NCBI GenBank assembly: GCA_023055505.1
Contig: JALIRH010000095.1
Coordinates: 310,001 to 374,000, forward strand
Length of the DNA stretch: 64,000 bases
Direction: 5' to 3'
From: Callipepla californica brunnescens
Lineage: Eukaryota > Chordata > Aves > Galliformes > Odontophoridae
Shown piece by piece: positions 8,591 through 20,352 of this stretch. A program made the translations under genes and the position numbers. Every line of letters begins with the position of its first letter. The first letter of the stretch is position 1. The notes beneath the pieces were generated by a model, which searched no databases, was not told the DNA's origin, and saw nothing but the letters and a program-made list of their open reading frames with translations.

Positions 8591-10593
8591 TAAGGGTTAG
8601 GGTTAGGGTAAGAATTAGGATAGGGATTGTGATACAGTTAAGGTAAGGGTTAGGAATTAGGGTTAGGGTTAGGGTTAGGTTTAGGTTTAGGTTTAGGGTT
8701 AGGGTTAGGGTTAGGGTTAGGGTTAATGTAGTTTAGGGCTAGGGTTATGGTTAGGGTTAGGATAGGGTTAATGTAGGGTTAGGGTTAGTGCTAGGAATCA
8801 ATTTGGAGGAAGGAAAAGGTATAGGAATTGGTTCATTGTTAGCGTTAGTCTTCAGGGTTAGGGTTCGGATTTAGCACTATGTTTCAGGTTCCTTTTAGGT
8901 TTAGTGATAAGGATTAGGGGTACGTTTAGGTATTGTACAATGCTAAGTGTTAGCTTCTGGGTGGGGGTTGGGGTTAGATTAAGGGTGAGGGTTAGGGTTA
9001 GGACTAGATTTAGGATTAGGTTTAGGAATAGGTTTTCTTTGATTGTTAGGGTGAGAGAAAGGTTAGGCCTTGGGTTTGTTTTTGGAATAGTTTTGGGTTT
9101 CAGAATAGGAATTGGGTTAGTATTTGGAATCTGATTGCTTTAGTATTAGTGTTAGGGTGGGGGTTAGAAGTTAGGTGAGCGTTGTGGTAATCTAATGCTT
9201 TGTGTTAGGCTTAGGGTTGGGCTTGAGGTTGGTGTTAGGGTCAGCTTTAGTTTGAAGGTAGATTTAGAGTTTAAATTGTGGTCATGCTTGGGATTAGTTT
9301 TAGAGTTAGGGTAAGATTTAGGTTTCCTTTCAGTGTTAGGCTGTGAGAATTGTAGGCTTTGTGTTTTTGGGTTTGTGTTGGGTTTAGGAATTGGAATAGT
9401 GTTTGGGATAGTATTAGCGTTAAGGCTGGGGTTAGAGTTAGGTGATGGCTGTGGTAATCTAATGCTTTGTGTTAGGTTTAGGGTTGGGCTTCCATCTGGG
9501 GTTGGTTTTAAGGTCCCATTTAGATTTCAGGAAGAATTGGAGTTCAATTGAGGTAACGGTTAGGATTAGATTTAGGGTTCTGATAAGGGTTAGGTTAGGG
9601 TTAGGGTTTGGTTCCAAGTTGTTTTTAGGGTTAGGGTTAACGTTAGGTTTCAGGATAGGGTTAGGAATATAGCTAGGTGTTAGGTAAGGTTTAGTCCTGG
9701 GGTTTCAGTTCGGGTTAGGTGAAGCGTTAGTTTTACAGTTAGAAGACATGTTAGGGTTAGGGTTAGGTTTTGGTGTAGATTTAGGTTTAGGGTAAGGGTT
9801 AGGGATGTAGATGAAGGTTTAGTGGAAGGGGTAGGGTTCTCTTTAGTTTTAGGACCAGGGAAGGGTCCTAAAAGGGCCTTGGCTAAGGGTGAGTTTTAGT
9901 ATTTGATTTAGCGTTGCGTTCAGATCTAGGTTAGTTTGAGTGTCAGGCTGAGAGAAGGGGTAGGCCTTGGGTTTGGTTCTGGCTTAGTGTTAGGTTTAGG
10001 AATAGGAATAGTTTTGGTGTTTGGATTGGGTTTGGGGTTAGTAGTAGGGATTGGATTGGGGTTAGTGTTAGGTGAGATCTGCGGTAATCTGATGCTTTCT
10101 TTGAGGCTTGAGGTTTGAGCTTAAACGTGGTGTTGGTTTTAGGGTAGGATTTAGGGCTAGGGTTTGGTTGAGGGTAGCATTAGGTTTAGGTTTAGGGGAA
10201 GGGTTTTGGTTAGGGTAGAGGTTAGAATTCTGGTTTGGGTTAGGAATAGGGTTCTGGACAAGGTAAGGATTTAGTCCTAGGTTTCCAGTTAGGGTAAGGT
10301 GAAGTGCTGGTGTTCTAGTTAGGAGAAGAGTTAGGTTGAGGTTTCGGGTTAGGTTTTTTTGTCGATTTAGGTTTTAGGTAAGGGGTAGATTTTAGACAAC
10401 ATGAGCTTTCTGGTCAGAGTAGGGTTAGGCCTTAGAATATGGATAAGATTAGGATAAATGTAGGGTTAGTTTCGGGTTTAGGTTAGTTTGAGTGTTAGGC
10501 TGAGAGAAGGGGAGGGCCTTGGGTTTGGGTTTGGTTTAGGGTTAAGATAAGGTTTAGGAATAGGAGTAGGTTTGGGGTTTGGATTGGGTTTGG

Positions 10594-10784
10594 ACTTGAT
10601 AGTGACTCCCCACTGAACCATAACATCAGGGCCCCATAAATATCATCGGAATTGGCAACACAAACGGTTTGATAGTAGCTACCCGATCTTCAGGTCCTCT
10701 GATTGGAATGAACTCAGCACTTTGCTGGCTGTTCCTTGCACCTCCCACCCCAGCTAATGTATGGGATGATTTGTATGATGTAAC
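10594..10784 (-). mobile_element. Amplified provirus fragment at start of unit 2
   Basis: Copy of 5826-6016: the end of protease and the pro-pol junction of the class II provirus (GPDVMVQWGV region read on the minus strand). It lies between TTAGGG-type DNA on the left and CCCTAA-type DNA on the right. No functional protein. Confidence 0.9.
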
Positions 10785-13304
10785 CCAAAACCAAACCCCA
10801 GGCCTACCCCTTCTCTCACCCTGACACTCGAACCAAACCTCCGCCTAAACCTAACCCTAATATCTAAGCCTAAGCCTAACCCTTCCAATTGCCCTAGCCC
10901 TAACACTAACCCTTTTCCTATACCTAACCCTGACCTCAACCCTGATCCTAACCTTTCCCTAACCCTAACACCAACCCGTAACATCATTTGAATCCTAATC
11001 CTATTCCAAACCTTAACCCTATCCCAAGGCCTAACCCTACTCTGACCTTTACACTCCAACTAACCCAACCTCGATCAATAAATACAAATGGAATCCTAAA
11101 CCTAAACCTAAACCTAAACCTACTGCTAACACCACAAGTCAGCCTACTTTTCTCCCTAAATCTAATCATAAATCTCAAAAAATCTTTGTCCCTAACCCTA
11201 ATCATAAATCCAGTCCAAACTCTGAAACTTTCCCAAAACCTATGCCTATTCCTAACACTTACTCTTACCCTAAGTCTATCCCTAACACTAACCCTTCTCC
11301 CAGACACAACCCTAAAGCCAACACTAATCCTAACCTAATCTTTATCCTAATCCTAAACCTAATCCTAACTCTTACCCTAATTCTAACTCTACCCTAACCC
11401 TAACTCTGACCCTCAAACCAAACCCACATTTAAGCACAACCCTAATCCCGACACCTAGCATCAGATTACCACAACCCTAACGGAACCCTAACCCTAACAC
11501 TAATGCTATGACTATCCCAAACCCTAACCCAAGTACTAGACCAAACCATACCCCTATCCCTCACTCTAAAACTAACAACCCTAACTAAACTCTAACCGTA
11601 ACCCTATCCCTAATACTAACACTAATCATCTTTTAAACACCAATGTTATTCCTATTCCTAAACCTTACCCAATCTCCAAATGAAATCCAAGGCCGGTGCC
11701 TTCTCACACCCTAACGATCAAACCAAACCTACATCTAAACCTAACCCTAAATCCAATCTTTACCCTAAACCATACACTTGCCCTGGCCTTAACACTAACC
11801 CTTTCCCTATACCTAACCCTAACCCTAACCTTAACACTAATTTGAGGCCTATCCCTAGTAGGAACCCAAAACCTAATTGGAATCTGAATCCTGTTCTTAA
11901 CCTTAACCCTAACACGACTTAACTCTACTCTGACCCTAAAAGTCAAATGAACCCTACTCCTTACCCTAAACCTCAATCTAAACCTAAACCTAACCCTAAA
12001 CCTAAACTTCACAAGAACACTCAACCTAATCCTAGCACTAACCTAAACTAAAACTAAAACAACTTTTTTGCTAACCCTAATCCTAAATCTAACCCTAACC
12101 CCAAAACTCCCCCAAACCTGACCCTAAACCTAATCCACTCCAAAATCCTTACCCTAACCCTAACCCCAAACACCCTAATACTAGAACTAAAGCAATCCTT
12201 CACCCTAACCCTAAAACTAACAATTTAACTTTGACCCTAAAACTCAAATTCACCCTACATACACTTGATGCTACCTAGGTTAGGGTCAGGCTCAATCTGG
12301 GTTTTGTGTTGGGGTCAAAGGGATAGGGTTAGGGTAGAGTTCGAGTTAGGATGAAGGTAATGCTTACAGATATGTTTAGAGAATGGAACAGGGTTAGGGT
12401 TAAGGTTAGGGTAAGGTTGAAGGTTAGGCTCAGGGACAGATTTAGGGTTAGAGTTTGGGTTCCTTTTAGGTTTAGGGATAGGGTTAGGGTACGGTTAGGT
12501 ATTGTACAACGCTAAGTGTTAGCTTCTGGGTAAGGGATAGGGTTAGGGTAAGGGTTAGATTCAGGGTTAGGGTTAGCATTAGCATCAGGGTTAGGGTTAT
12601 GGTAAGAGTTAGGATAGGGAATGGGATACAGTTAGGGTAAGGGTTAGGAATAGGGTTAGGGTTACATTAAGGTTAGGGTTAGTGTTTGGATCAGGGGTAG
12701 GGTTAGGAATAAAGTTAGAGTAAGGGCTAGGATTAGGGTTAGGGTTAGGGTAGGGATACGGTTAGGGTAGAGTTAAGGTTAGGGTAGGGTTAGGGTTAGG
12801 GTAGGGGTTAGGGATAGGGTTAGGGTTAGGGTTAGGGTTAGGTTAGGGTTTGGGTTATGGTAAGAGTTAGGATAGGGATTGTGATACGGTTAGGGTAAGG
12901 GTTAGGAATAGGGATAGGGTTTGATTAGGGTAAGGGTTATTGTTTGGATTAGGGGTAGGGTTACGAATAAAGTTAGAGTTAGGGCTAGGATTAGGGTTAG
13001 GGTTCGGGATTGGATTAGTGTTAGGGTAAGGAATAAAGTTAGAGTTAGTGTTAGGATTAGGGTTAGGGTAAAGTAGGGTTAGGGGTAGGGTTAGGGTTAG
13101 GGTTAGGGTTAGGGTTAGGGTTAGGGTTAGGGTTAGGGTTAGGGTTTGGGTTAGGCTAGGGTTAGGGTAAGGGTTAGGGTTAGGATAAGAATTAGGATAG
13201 GGATTGTGATACAGTTAAGGTAAGGGTTAGGAATTAGGGTTAGGGTTAGGGTTAGGATTAGGGTTAGGGTTAGGGTTAGGATTAGGGTTAGGGTTAAGGT
13301 TAGA

Positions 13305-13370
13305 GTTAGGGTTAGGGTTAGGGTTAGGGTTAGGGTTAGGGTTAGGGTTAGGGTTAGGGTTAGGGTTAGG
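13305..13370 (+). repeat. Perfect telomeric run (TTAGGG)11, unit 2
   Basis: Sixty-six bases of pure TTAGGG repeat at the position equivalent to 8525-8590 of unit 1. Confidence 0.9.
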
Positions 13371-15377
13371 TAAGGGTTAGGGTTAGGGTAAGAATTAGGA
13401 TAGGGATTGTGATACAGTTAAGGTAAGGGTTAGGAATTAGGGTTAGGGTTAGGGTTAGGTTTAGGTTTAGGTTTAGGGTTAGGGTTAGGGTTAGGGTTAG
13501 GGTTAATGTAGTTTAGGGCTAGGGTTATGGTTAGGGTTAGGATAGGGTTAATGTAGGGTTAGGGTTAGTGCTAGGAATCAATTTGGAGGAAGGAAAAGTT
13601 ATAGGAATTGGTTCATTTTTAGCGTTAGTCTTCAGGGTTAGGGTTCGGATTTAGCACTATGTTTCAGGTTCCTTTTAGGTTTAGTGATAAGGATTAGGGG
13701 TACGTTTAGGTATTGTACAATGCTAAGTGTTAGCTTCTGGGTGGGGGTTGGGGTTAGATTAAGGGTGAGGGTTAGGGTTAGGACTAGATTTAGGATTAGG
13801 TTTAGGAATAGGTTTTCTTTGATTGTTAGGGTGAGAGAAAGGTTAGGCCTTGGGTTTGTTTTTGGAATAGTTTTGGGTTTCAGAATAGGAATTGGGTTAG
13901 TATTTGGAATCTGATTGCTTTAGTATTAGTGTTAGGGTGGGGGTTAGAAGTTAGGTGAGCGTTGTGGTAATCTAATGCTTTGTGTTAGGCTTAGGGTTGG
14001 GCTTGAGGTTGGTGTTAGGGTCAGCTTTAGTTTGAAGGTAGATTTAGAGTTTAAATTGTGGTCATGCTTGGGATTAGTTTTAGAGTTAGGGTAAGATTTA
14101 GGTTTCCTTTCAGTGTTAGGCTGTGAGAATTGTAGGCTTTGTGTTTTTGGGTTTGTGTTGGGTTTAGGAATTGGAATAGTGTTTGGGATAGTATTAGCGT
14201 TAAGGCTGGGGTTAGAGTTAGGTGATGGCTGTGGTAATCTAATGCTTTGTGTTAGGTTTAGGGTTGGGCTTCCATCTGGGGTTGGTTTTAAGGTCCCATT
14301 TAGATTTCAGGAAGAATTGGAGTTCAATTGAGGTAACGGTTAGGATTAGATTTAGGGTTCTGATAAGGGTTAGGTTAGGGTTAGGGTTTGGTTCCAAGTT
14401 GTTTTTAGGGTTAGGGTTAACGTTAGGTTTCAGGATAGGGTTAGGAATATAGCTAGGTGTTTGTTAGGTAAGGTTTAGTCCTGGGGTTTCAGTTCGGGTT
14501 AGGTGAAGCGTTAGTTTTACAGTTAGAAGACATGTTAGGGTTAGGGTTAGGTTTTGGTGTAGATTTAGGTTTAGGGTAAGGGTTAGCGATGTAGATGAAG
14601 GTTTAGTGGAAGGGGTAGGGTTCTCTTTAGTTTTAGGACCAGGGAAGGGTCCTAAAAGGGCCTTGGCTAAGGGTGAGTTTTAGTATTTGATTTAGCGTTG
14701 CGTTCAGGTCTAGGTTAGTTTGAGTGTCAGGCTGAGAGAAGGGGTAGGCCTTGGGTTTGGTTCTGGCTTAGTGTTAGGTTTAGGAATAGGAATAGTTTTG
14801 GTGTTTGGATTGGGTTTGGGGTTAGTAGTAGGGATTGGATTGGGGTTAGTGTTAGGTGAGATCTGCGGTAATCTGATGCTTTCTTTGAGGCTTGAGGTTT
14901 GAGCTTAAACGTGGTGTTGGTTTTAGGGTAGGATTTAGGGCTAGGGTTTGGTTGAGGGTAGCATTAGGTTTAGGTTTAGGGGAAGGGTTTTGGTTAGGGT
15001 AGAGGTTAGAATTCTGGTTTGGGTTAGGAATAGGGTTCTGGACAAGGTAAGGATTTAGTCCTAGGTTTCCAGTTAGGGTAAGGTGAAGTGCTGGTGTTCT
15101 AGTTAGGAGAAGAGTTAGGTTGAGGTTTCGGGTTAGGTTTTTTTGTCGATTTAGGTTTTAGGTAAGGGGTAGATTTTAGACAACATGAGCTTTCTGGTCA
15201 GAGTAGGGTTAGGCCTTAGAATATGGATAAGATTAGGATAAATGTAGGGTTAGTTTCGGGTTTAGGTTAGTTTGAGTGTTAGGCTGAGAGAAGGGGAGGG
15301 CCTTGGGTTTGGGTTTGGTTTAGGGTTAAGATAAGGTTTAGGAATAGGAGTAGGTTTGGGGTTTGGATTGGGTTTGG

Positions 15378-15568
15378 ACTTGATAGTGACTCCCCACTGA
15401 ACCATAACATCAGGGCCCCATAAATATCATCGGAATTGGCAACACAAACGGTTTGATAGTAGCTACCCGATCTTCAGGTCCTCTGATTGGAATGAACTCA
15501 GCACTTTGCTGGCTGTTCCTTGCACCTCCCACCCCAGCTAATGTATGGGATGATTTGTATGATGTAAC
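15378..15568 (-). mobile_element. Amplified provirus fragment at start of unit 3
   Basis: Copy of 5826-6016 with the same provirus/CCCTAA junction. Like unit 1 it has CTCCAACC at the junction-proximal variant site. Confidence 0.9.
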
Positions 15569-18082
15569 CCAAAACCAAACCCCAGGCCTACCCCTTCTCT
15601 CACCCTGACACTCCAACCAAACCTCCGCCTAAACCTAACCCTAATATCTAAGCCTAAGCCTAACCCTTCCAATTGCCCTAGCCCTAACACTAACCCTTTT
15701 CCTATACCTAACCCTGACCTCAACCCTGATCCTAACCTTTCCCTAACCCTAACACCAACCCGTAACATCATTTGAATCCTAATCCTATTCCAAACCTTAA
15801 CCCTATCCCAAGGCCTAACCCTACTCTGACCTTTACACTCCAACTAACCCAACCTCGATCAATAAATACAAATGGAATCCTAAACCTAAACCTAAACCTA
15901 AACCTACTGCTAAGACCACAAGTCAGCCTACTTTTCTCCCTAAATCTAATCATAAATCTCAAAAAATCTTTGTCCCTAACCCTAATCATAAATCCAGTCC
16001 AAACTCTGAAACTTTCCCAAAACCTATGCCTATTCCTAACACTTACTCTTACCCTAAGTCTATCCCTAACACTAACCCTTCTCCCAGACACAACCCTAAA
16101 GCCAACACTAATCCTAACCTAATCTTTATCCTAATCCTAAACCTAATCCTAACTCTTACCCTAATTCTAACTCTACCCTAACCCTAACTCTGACCCTCAA
16201 ACCAAACCCACATTTAAGCACAACCCTAATCCCGACACCTAGCATCAGATTACCACAACCCTAACGGAACCCTAACCCTAACACTAATGCTATGACTATC
16301 CCAAACCCTAACCCAAGTACTAGACCAAACCATACCCCTATCCCTCACTCTAAAACTAACAACCCTAACTAAACTCTAACCGTAACCCTCTCCCTAATAC
16401 TAACACTAATCATCTTTTAAACACCAATGTTATTCCTATTCCTAAACCTTACCCAATCTCCAAATGAAATCCAAGGCCGGTGCCTTCTCACACCCTAACG
16501 ATCAAACCAAACCTACATCTAAACCTAACCCTAAATCCAATCTTTACCCTAAACCATACACTTGCCCTGGCCTTAACACTAACCCTTTCCCTATACCTAA
16601 CCCTAACCCTAACCTTAACACTAATTTGAGGCCTATCCCTAGTAGGAACCCAAAACCTAATTGGAATCTGAATCCTGTTCTTAACCTTAACCCTAACACG
16701 ACTTAACTCTACTCTGACCCTAAAAGTCAAATGAACCCTACTCCTTACCCTAAACCTCAATCTAAACCTAAACCTAACCCTAAACCTAAACTTCACAAGA
16801 ACACTCAACCTAATCCTAGCACTAACCTAAACTAAAACTAAAACAACTTTTTTGCTAACCCTAATCCTAAATCTAACCCTAACCCCAAAACTCCCCCAAA
16901 CCTGACCCTAAACCTAATCCACTCCAAAATCCTTACCCTAACCCTAACCCCAAACACCCTAATACTAGAACTAAAGCAATCCTTCACCCTAACCCTAAAA
17001 CTAACAATTTAACTTTGACCCTAAAACTCAAATTCACCCTACATACACTTGATGCTACCTAGGTTAGGGTCAGGCTCAATCTGGGTTTTGTGTTGGGGTC
17101 AAAGGGATAGGGTTAGGGTAGAGTTCGAGTTAGGATGAAGGTAATGCTTACAGATATGTTTAGAGAATGGAACAGGGTTAGGGTTAAGGTTAGGGTAAGG
17201 TTGAAGGTTAGGCTCAGGGACAGATTTAGGGTTAGAGTTTGGGTTCCTTTTAGGTTTAGGGATAGGGTTAGGGTACGGTTAGGTATTGTACAACGCTAAG
17301 TGTTAGCTTCTGGGTAAGGGATAGGGTTAGGGTAAGGGTTAGATTCAGGGTTAGGGTTAGCATTAGCATCAGGGTTAGGGTTATGGTAAGAGTTAGGATA
17401 GGGAATGGGATACAGTTAGGGTAAGGGTTAGGAATAGGGTTAGGGTTACATTAAGGTTAGGGTTAGTGTTTGGATCAGGGGTAGGGTTAGGAATAAAGTT
17501 AGAGTAAGGGCTAGGATTAGGGTTAGGGTTAGGGTAGGGATACGGTTAGGGTAGAGTTAAGGTTAGGGTAGGGTTAGGGTTAGGGTAGGGGTTAGGGATA
17601 GGGTTAGGGTTAGGGTTAGGGTTAGGTTAGGGTTTGGGTTATGGTAAGAGTTAGGATAGGGATTGTGATACGGTTAGGGTAAGGGTTAGGAATAGGGATA
17701 GGGTTTGATTAGGGTAAGGGTTATTGTTTGGATTAGGGGTAGGGTTACGAATAAAGTTAGAGTTAGGGCTAGGATTAGGGTTAGGGTTCGGGATTGGATT
17801 AGTGTTAGGGTAAGGAATAAAGTTAGAGTTAGTGTTAGGATTAGGGTTAGGGTAAAGTAGGGTTAGGGGTAGGGTTAGGGTTAGGGTTAGGGTTAGGGTT
17901 AGGGTTAGGGTTAGGGTTAGGGTTTGGGTTAGGCTAGGGTTAGGGTAAGGGTTAGGGTTAGGATAAGAATTAGGATAGGGATTGTGATACAGTTAAGGTA
18001 AGGGTTAGGAATTAGGGTTAGGGTTAGGGTTAGGATTAGGGTTAGGGTTAGGGTTAGGATTAGGGTTAGGGTTAAGGTTAGA

Positions 18083-18154
18083 GTTAGGGTTAGGGTTAGG
18101 GTTAGGGTTAGGGTTAGGGTTAGGGTTAGGGTTAGGGTTAGGGTTAGGGTTAGG
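18083..18154 (+). repeat. Perfect telomeric run (TTAGGG)12, unit 3
   Basis: Seventy-two bases of pure TTAGGG repeat, one copy longer than the equivalent runs in units 1 and 2. This shows copy-number slippage between units. Confidence 0.9.
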
Positions 18155-20161
18155 TAAGGGTTAGGGTTAGGGTAAGAATTAGGATAGGGATTGTGATACA
18201 GTTAAGGTAAGGGTTAGGAATTAGGGTTAGGGTTAGGGTTAGGTTTAGGTTTAGGTTTAGGGTTAGGGTTAGGGTTAGGGTTAGGGTTAATGTAGTTTAG
18301 GGCTAGGGTTATGGTTAGGGTTAGGATAGGGTTAATGTAGGGTTAGGGTTAGTGCTAGGAATCAATTTGGAGGAAGGAAAAGGTATAGGAATTGGTTCAT
18401 TGTTAGCGTTAGTCTTCAGGGTTAGGGTTCGGATTTAGCACTATGTTTCAGGTTCCTTTTAGGTTTAGTGATAAGGATTAGGGGTACGTTTAGGTATTGT
18501 ACAATGCTAAGTGTTAGCTTCTGGGTGGGGGTTGGGGTTAGATTAAGGGTGAGGGTTAGGGTTAGGACTAGATTTAGGATTAGGTTTAGGAATAGGTTTT
18601 CTTTGATTGTTAGGGTGAGAGAAAGGTTAGGCCTTGGGTTTGTTTTTGGAATAGTTTTGGGTTTCAGAATAGGAATTGGGTTAGTATTTGGAATCTGATT
18701 GCTTTAGTATTAGTGTTAGGGTGGGGGTTAGAAGTTAGGTGAGCGTTGTGGTAATCTAATGCTTTGTGTTAGGCTTAGGGTTGGGCTTGAGGTTGGTGTT
18801 AGGGTCAGCTTTAGTTTGAAGGTAGATTTAGAGTTTAAATTGTGGTCATGCTTTGGATTAGTTTTAGAGTTAGGGTAAGATTTAGGTTTCCTTTCAGTGT
18901 TAGGCTGTGAGAATTGTAGGCTTTGTGTTTTTGGGTTTGTGTTGGGTTTAGGAATTGGAATAGTGTTTGGGATAGTATTAGCGTTAAGGCTGGGGTTAGA
19001 GTTAGGTGATGGCTGTGGTAATCTAATGCTTTGTGTTAGGTTTAGGGTTGGGCTTCCATCTGGGGTTGGTTTTAAGGTCCCATTTAGATTTCAGGAAGAA
19101 TTGGAGTTCAATTGAGGTAACGGTTAGGATTAGATTTAGGGTTCTGATAAGGGTTAGGTTAGGGTTAGGGTTTGGTTCCAAGTTGTTTTTAGGGTTAGGG
19201 TTAACGTTAGGTTTCAGGATAGGGTTAGGAATATAGCTAGGTGTTTGTTAGGTAAGGTTTAGTCCTGGGGTTTCAGTTCGGGTTAGGTGAAGCGTTAGTT
19301 TTACAGTTAGAAGACATGTTAGGGTTAGGGTTAGGTTTTGGTGTAGATTTAGGTTTAGGGTAAGGGTTAGGGATGTAGATGAAGGTTTAGTGGAAGGGGT
19401 AGGGTTCTCTTTAGTTTTAGGACCAGGGAAGGGTCCTAAAAGGGCCTTGGCTAAGGGTGAGTTTTAGTATTTGATTTAGCGTTGCGTTCAGGTCTAGGTT
19501 AGTTTGAGTGTCAGGCTGAGAGAAGGGGTAGGCCTTGGGTTTGGTTCTGGCTTAGTGTTAGGTTTAGGAATAGGAATAGTTTTGGTGTTTGGATTGGGTT
19601 TGGGGTTAGTAGTAGGGATTGGATTGGGGTTAGTGTTAGGTGAGATCTGCGGTAATCTGATGCTTTCTTTGAGGCTTGAGGTTTGAGCTTAAACGTGGTG
19701 TTGGTTTTAGGGTAGGATTTAGGGCTAGGGTTTGGTTGAGGGTAGCATTAGGTTTAGGTTTAGGGGAAGGGTTTTGGTTAGGGTAGAGGTTAGAATTCTG
19801 GTTTGGGTTAGGAATAGGGTTCTGGACAAGGTAAGGATTTAGTCCTAGGTTTCCAGTTAGGGTAAGGTGAAGTGCTGGTGTTCTAGTTAGGAGAAGAGTT
19901 AGGTTGAGGTTTCGGGTTAGGTTTTTTTGTCGATTTAGGTTTTAGGTAAGGGGTAGATTTTAGACAACATGAGCTTTCTGGTCAGAGTAGGGTTAGGCCT
20001 TAGAATATGGATAAGATTAGGATAAATGTAGGGTTAGTTTCGGGTTTAGGTTAGTTTGAGTGTTAGGCTGAGAGAAGGGGAGGGCCTTGGGTTTGGGTTT
20101 GGTTTAGGGTTAAGATAAGGTTTAGGAATAGGAGTAGGTTTGGGGTTTGGATTGGGTTTGG

Positions 20162-20352
20162 ACTTGATAGTGACTCCCCACTGAACCATAACATCAGGGC
20201 CCCATCAATATCATCGGAATTGGCAACACAAACGGTTTGATAGTAGCTACCCGATCTTCAGGTCCTCTGATTGGAATGAACTCAGCACTTTGCTGGCTGT
20301 TCCTTGCACCTCCCACCCCAGCTAATGTATGGGATGATTTGTATGATGTAAC
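20162..20352 (-). mobile_element. Amplified provirus fragment at start of unit 4
   Basis: Copy of 5826-6016 with one substitution visible (CCATCAATATC near 20203, where the other copies have CCATAAATATC). Confidence 0.9.

Larger units (their letters stand above)
5826..10593. repeat. Provirus/telomere-like macrosatellite, unit 1 (4,768 bp)
   Basis: The unit begins with ~190 bp of provirus (5826-6016). It continues as degenerate CCCTAA-type DNA to 7505, flips at the CCTAGG palindrome 7506-7511, and continues as TTAGGG-type DNA to 10593. In this first unit the provirus fragment is still joined to the rest of the ERV on its left. The densest TTAGGG stretch is about 7500-8800, with a perfect run of 11 copies at 8525-8590. 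The right-hand flank (about 8900-10593) is more degenerate and contains recurring words such as GGTAATCTGATGCT. Open frames in the unit are repeat by-products. Confidence 0.92.
10594..15377. repeat. Provirus/telomere-like macrosatellite, unit 2 (4,784 bp)
   Basis: Head-to-tail copy of unit 1, nearly identical by eye. The boundary is a sharp jump from TTGGGTTTGG to the provirus word ACTTGATAGTG. The orientation switch is at 12274-12279. Differences from unit 1 include a 4-bp insertion (GTGTTTGTTAGG near 14458) and a C-to-G change near 10828, which unit 4 shares but units 1 and 3 do not. Confidence 0.92.
15378..20161. repeat. Provirus/telomere-like macrosatellite, unit 3 (4,784 bp)
   Basis: Head-to-tail copy of the same length as unit 2. 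The orientation switch is at 17058-17063. Unit 3 carries a unique C-to-G change near 15914 (GCTAAGACC). With unit 4 it shares CATGCTTTGG near 18847, where units 1 and 2 have CATGCTTGGG. Confidence 0.92.

Noticed and set aside
7500..8800. A true chromosome end (terminal telomere)
   Set aside because: Pure TTAGGG runs are at most about 12 copies, broken by variants and followed by more unique sequence; this is interstitial telomeric DNA.
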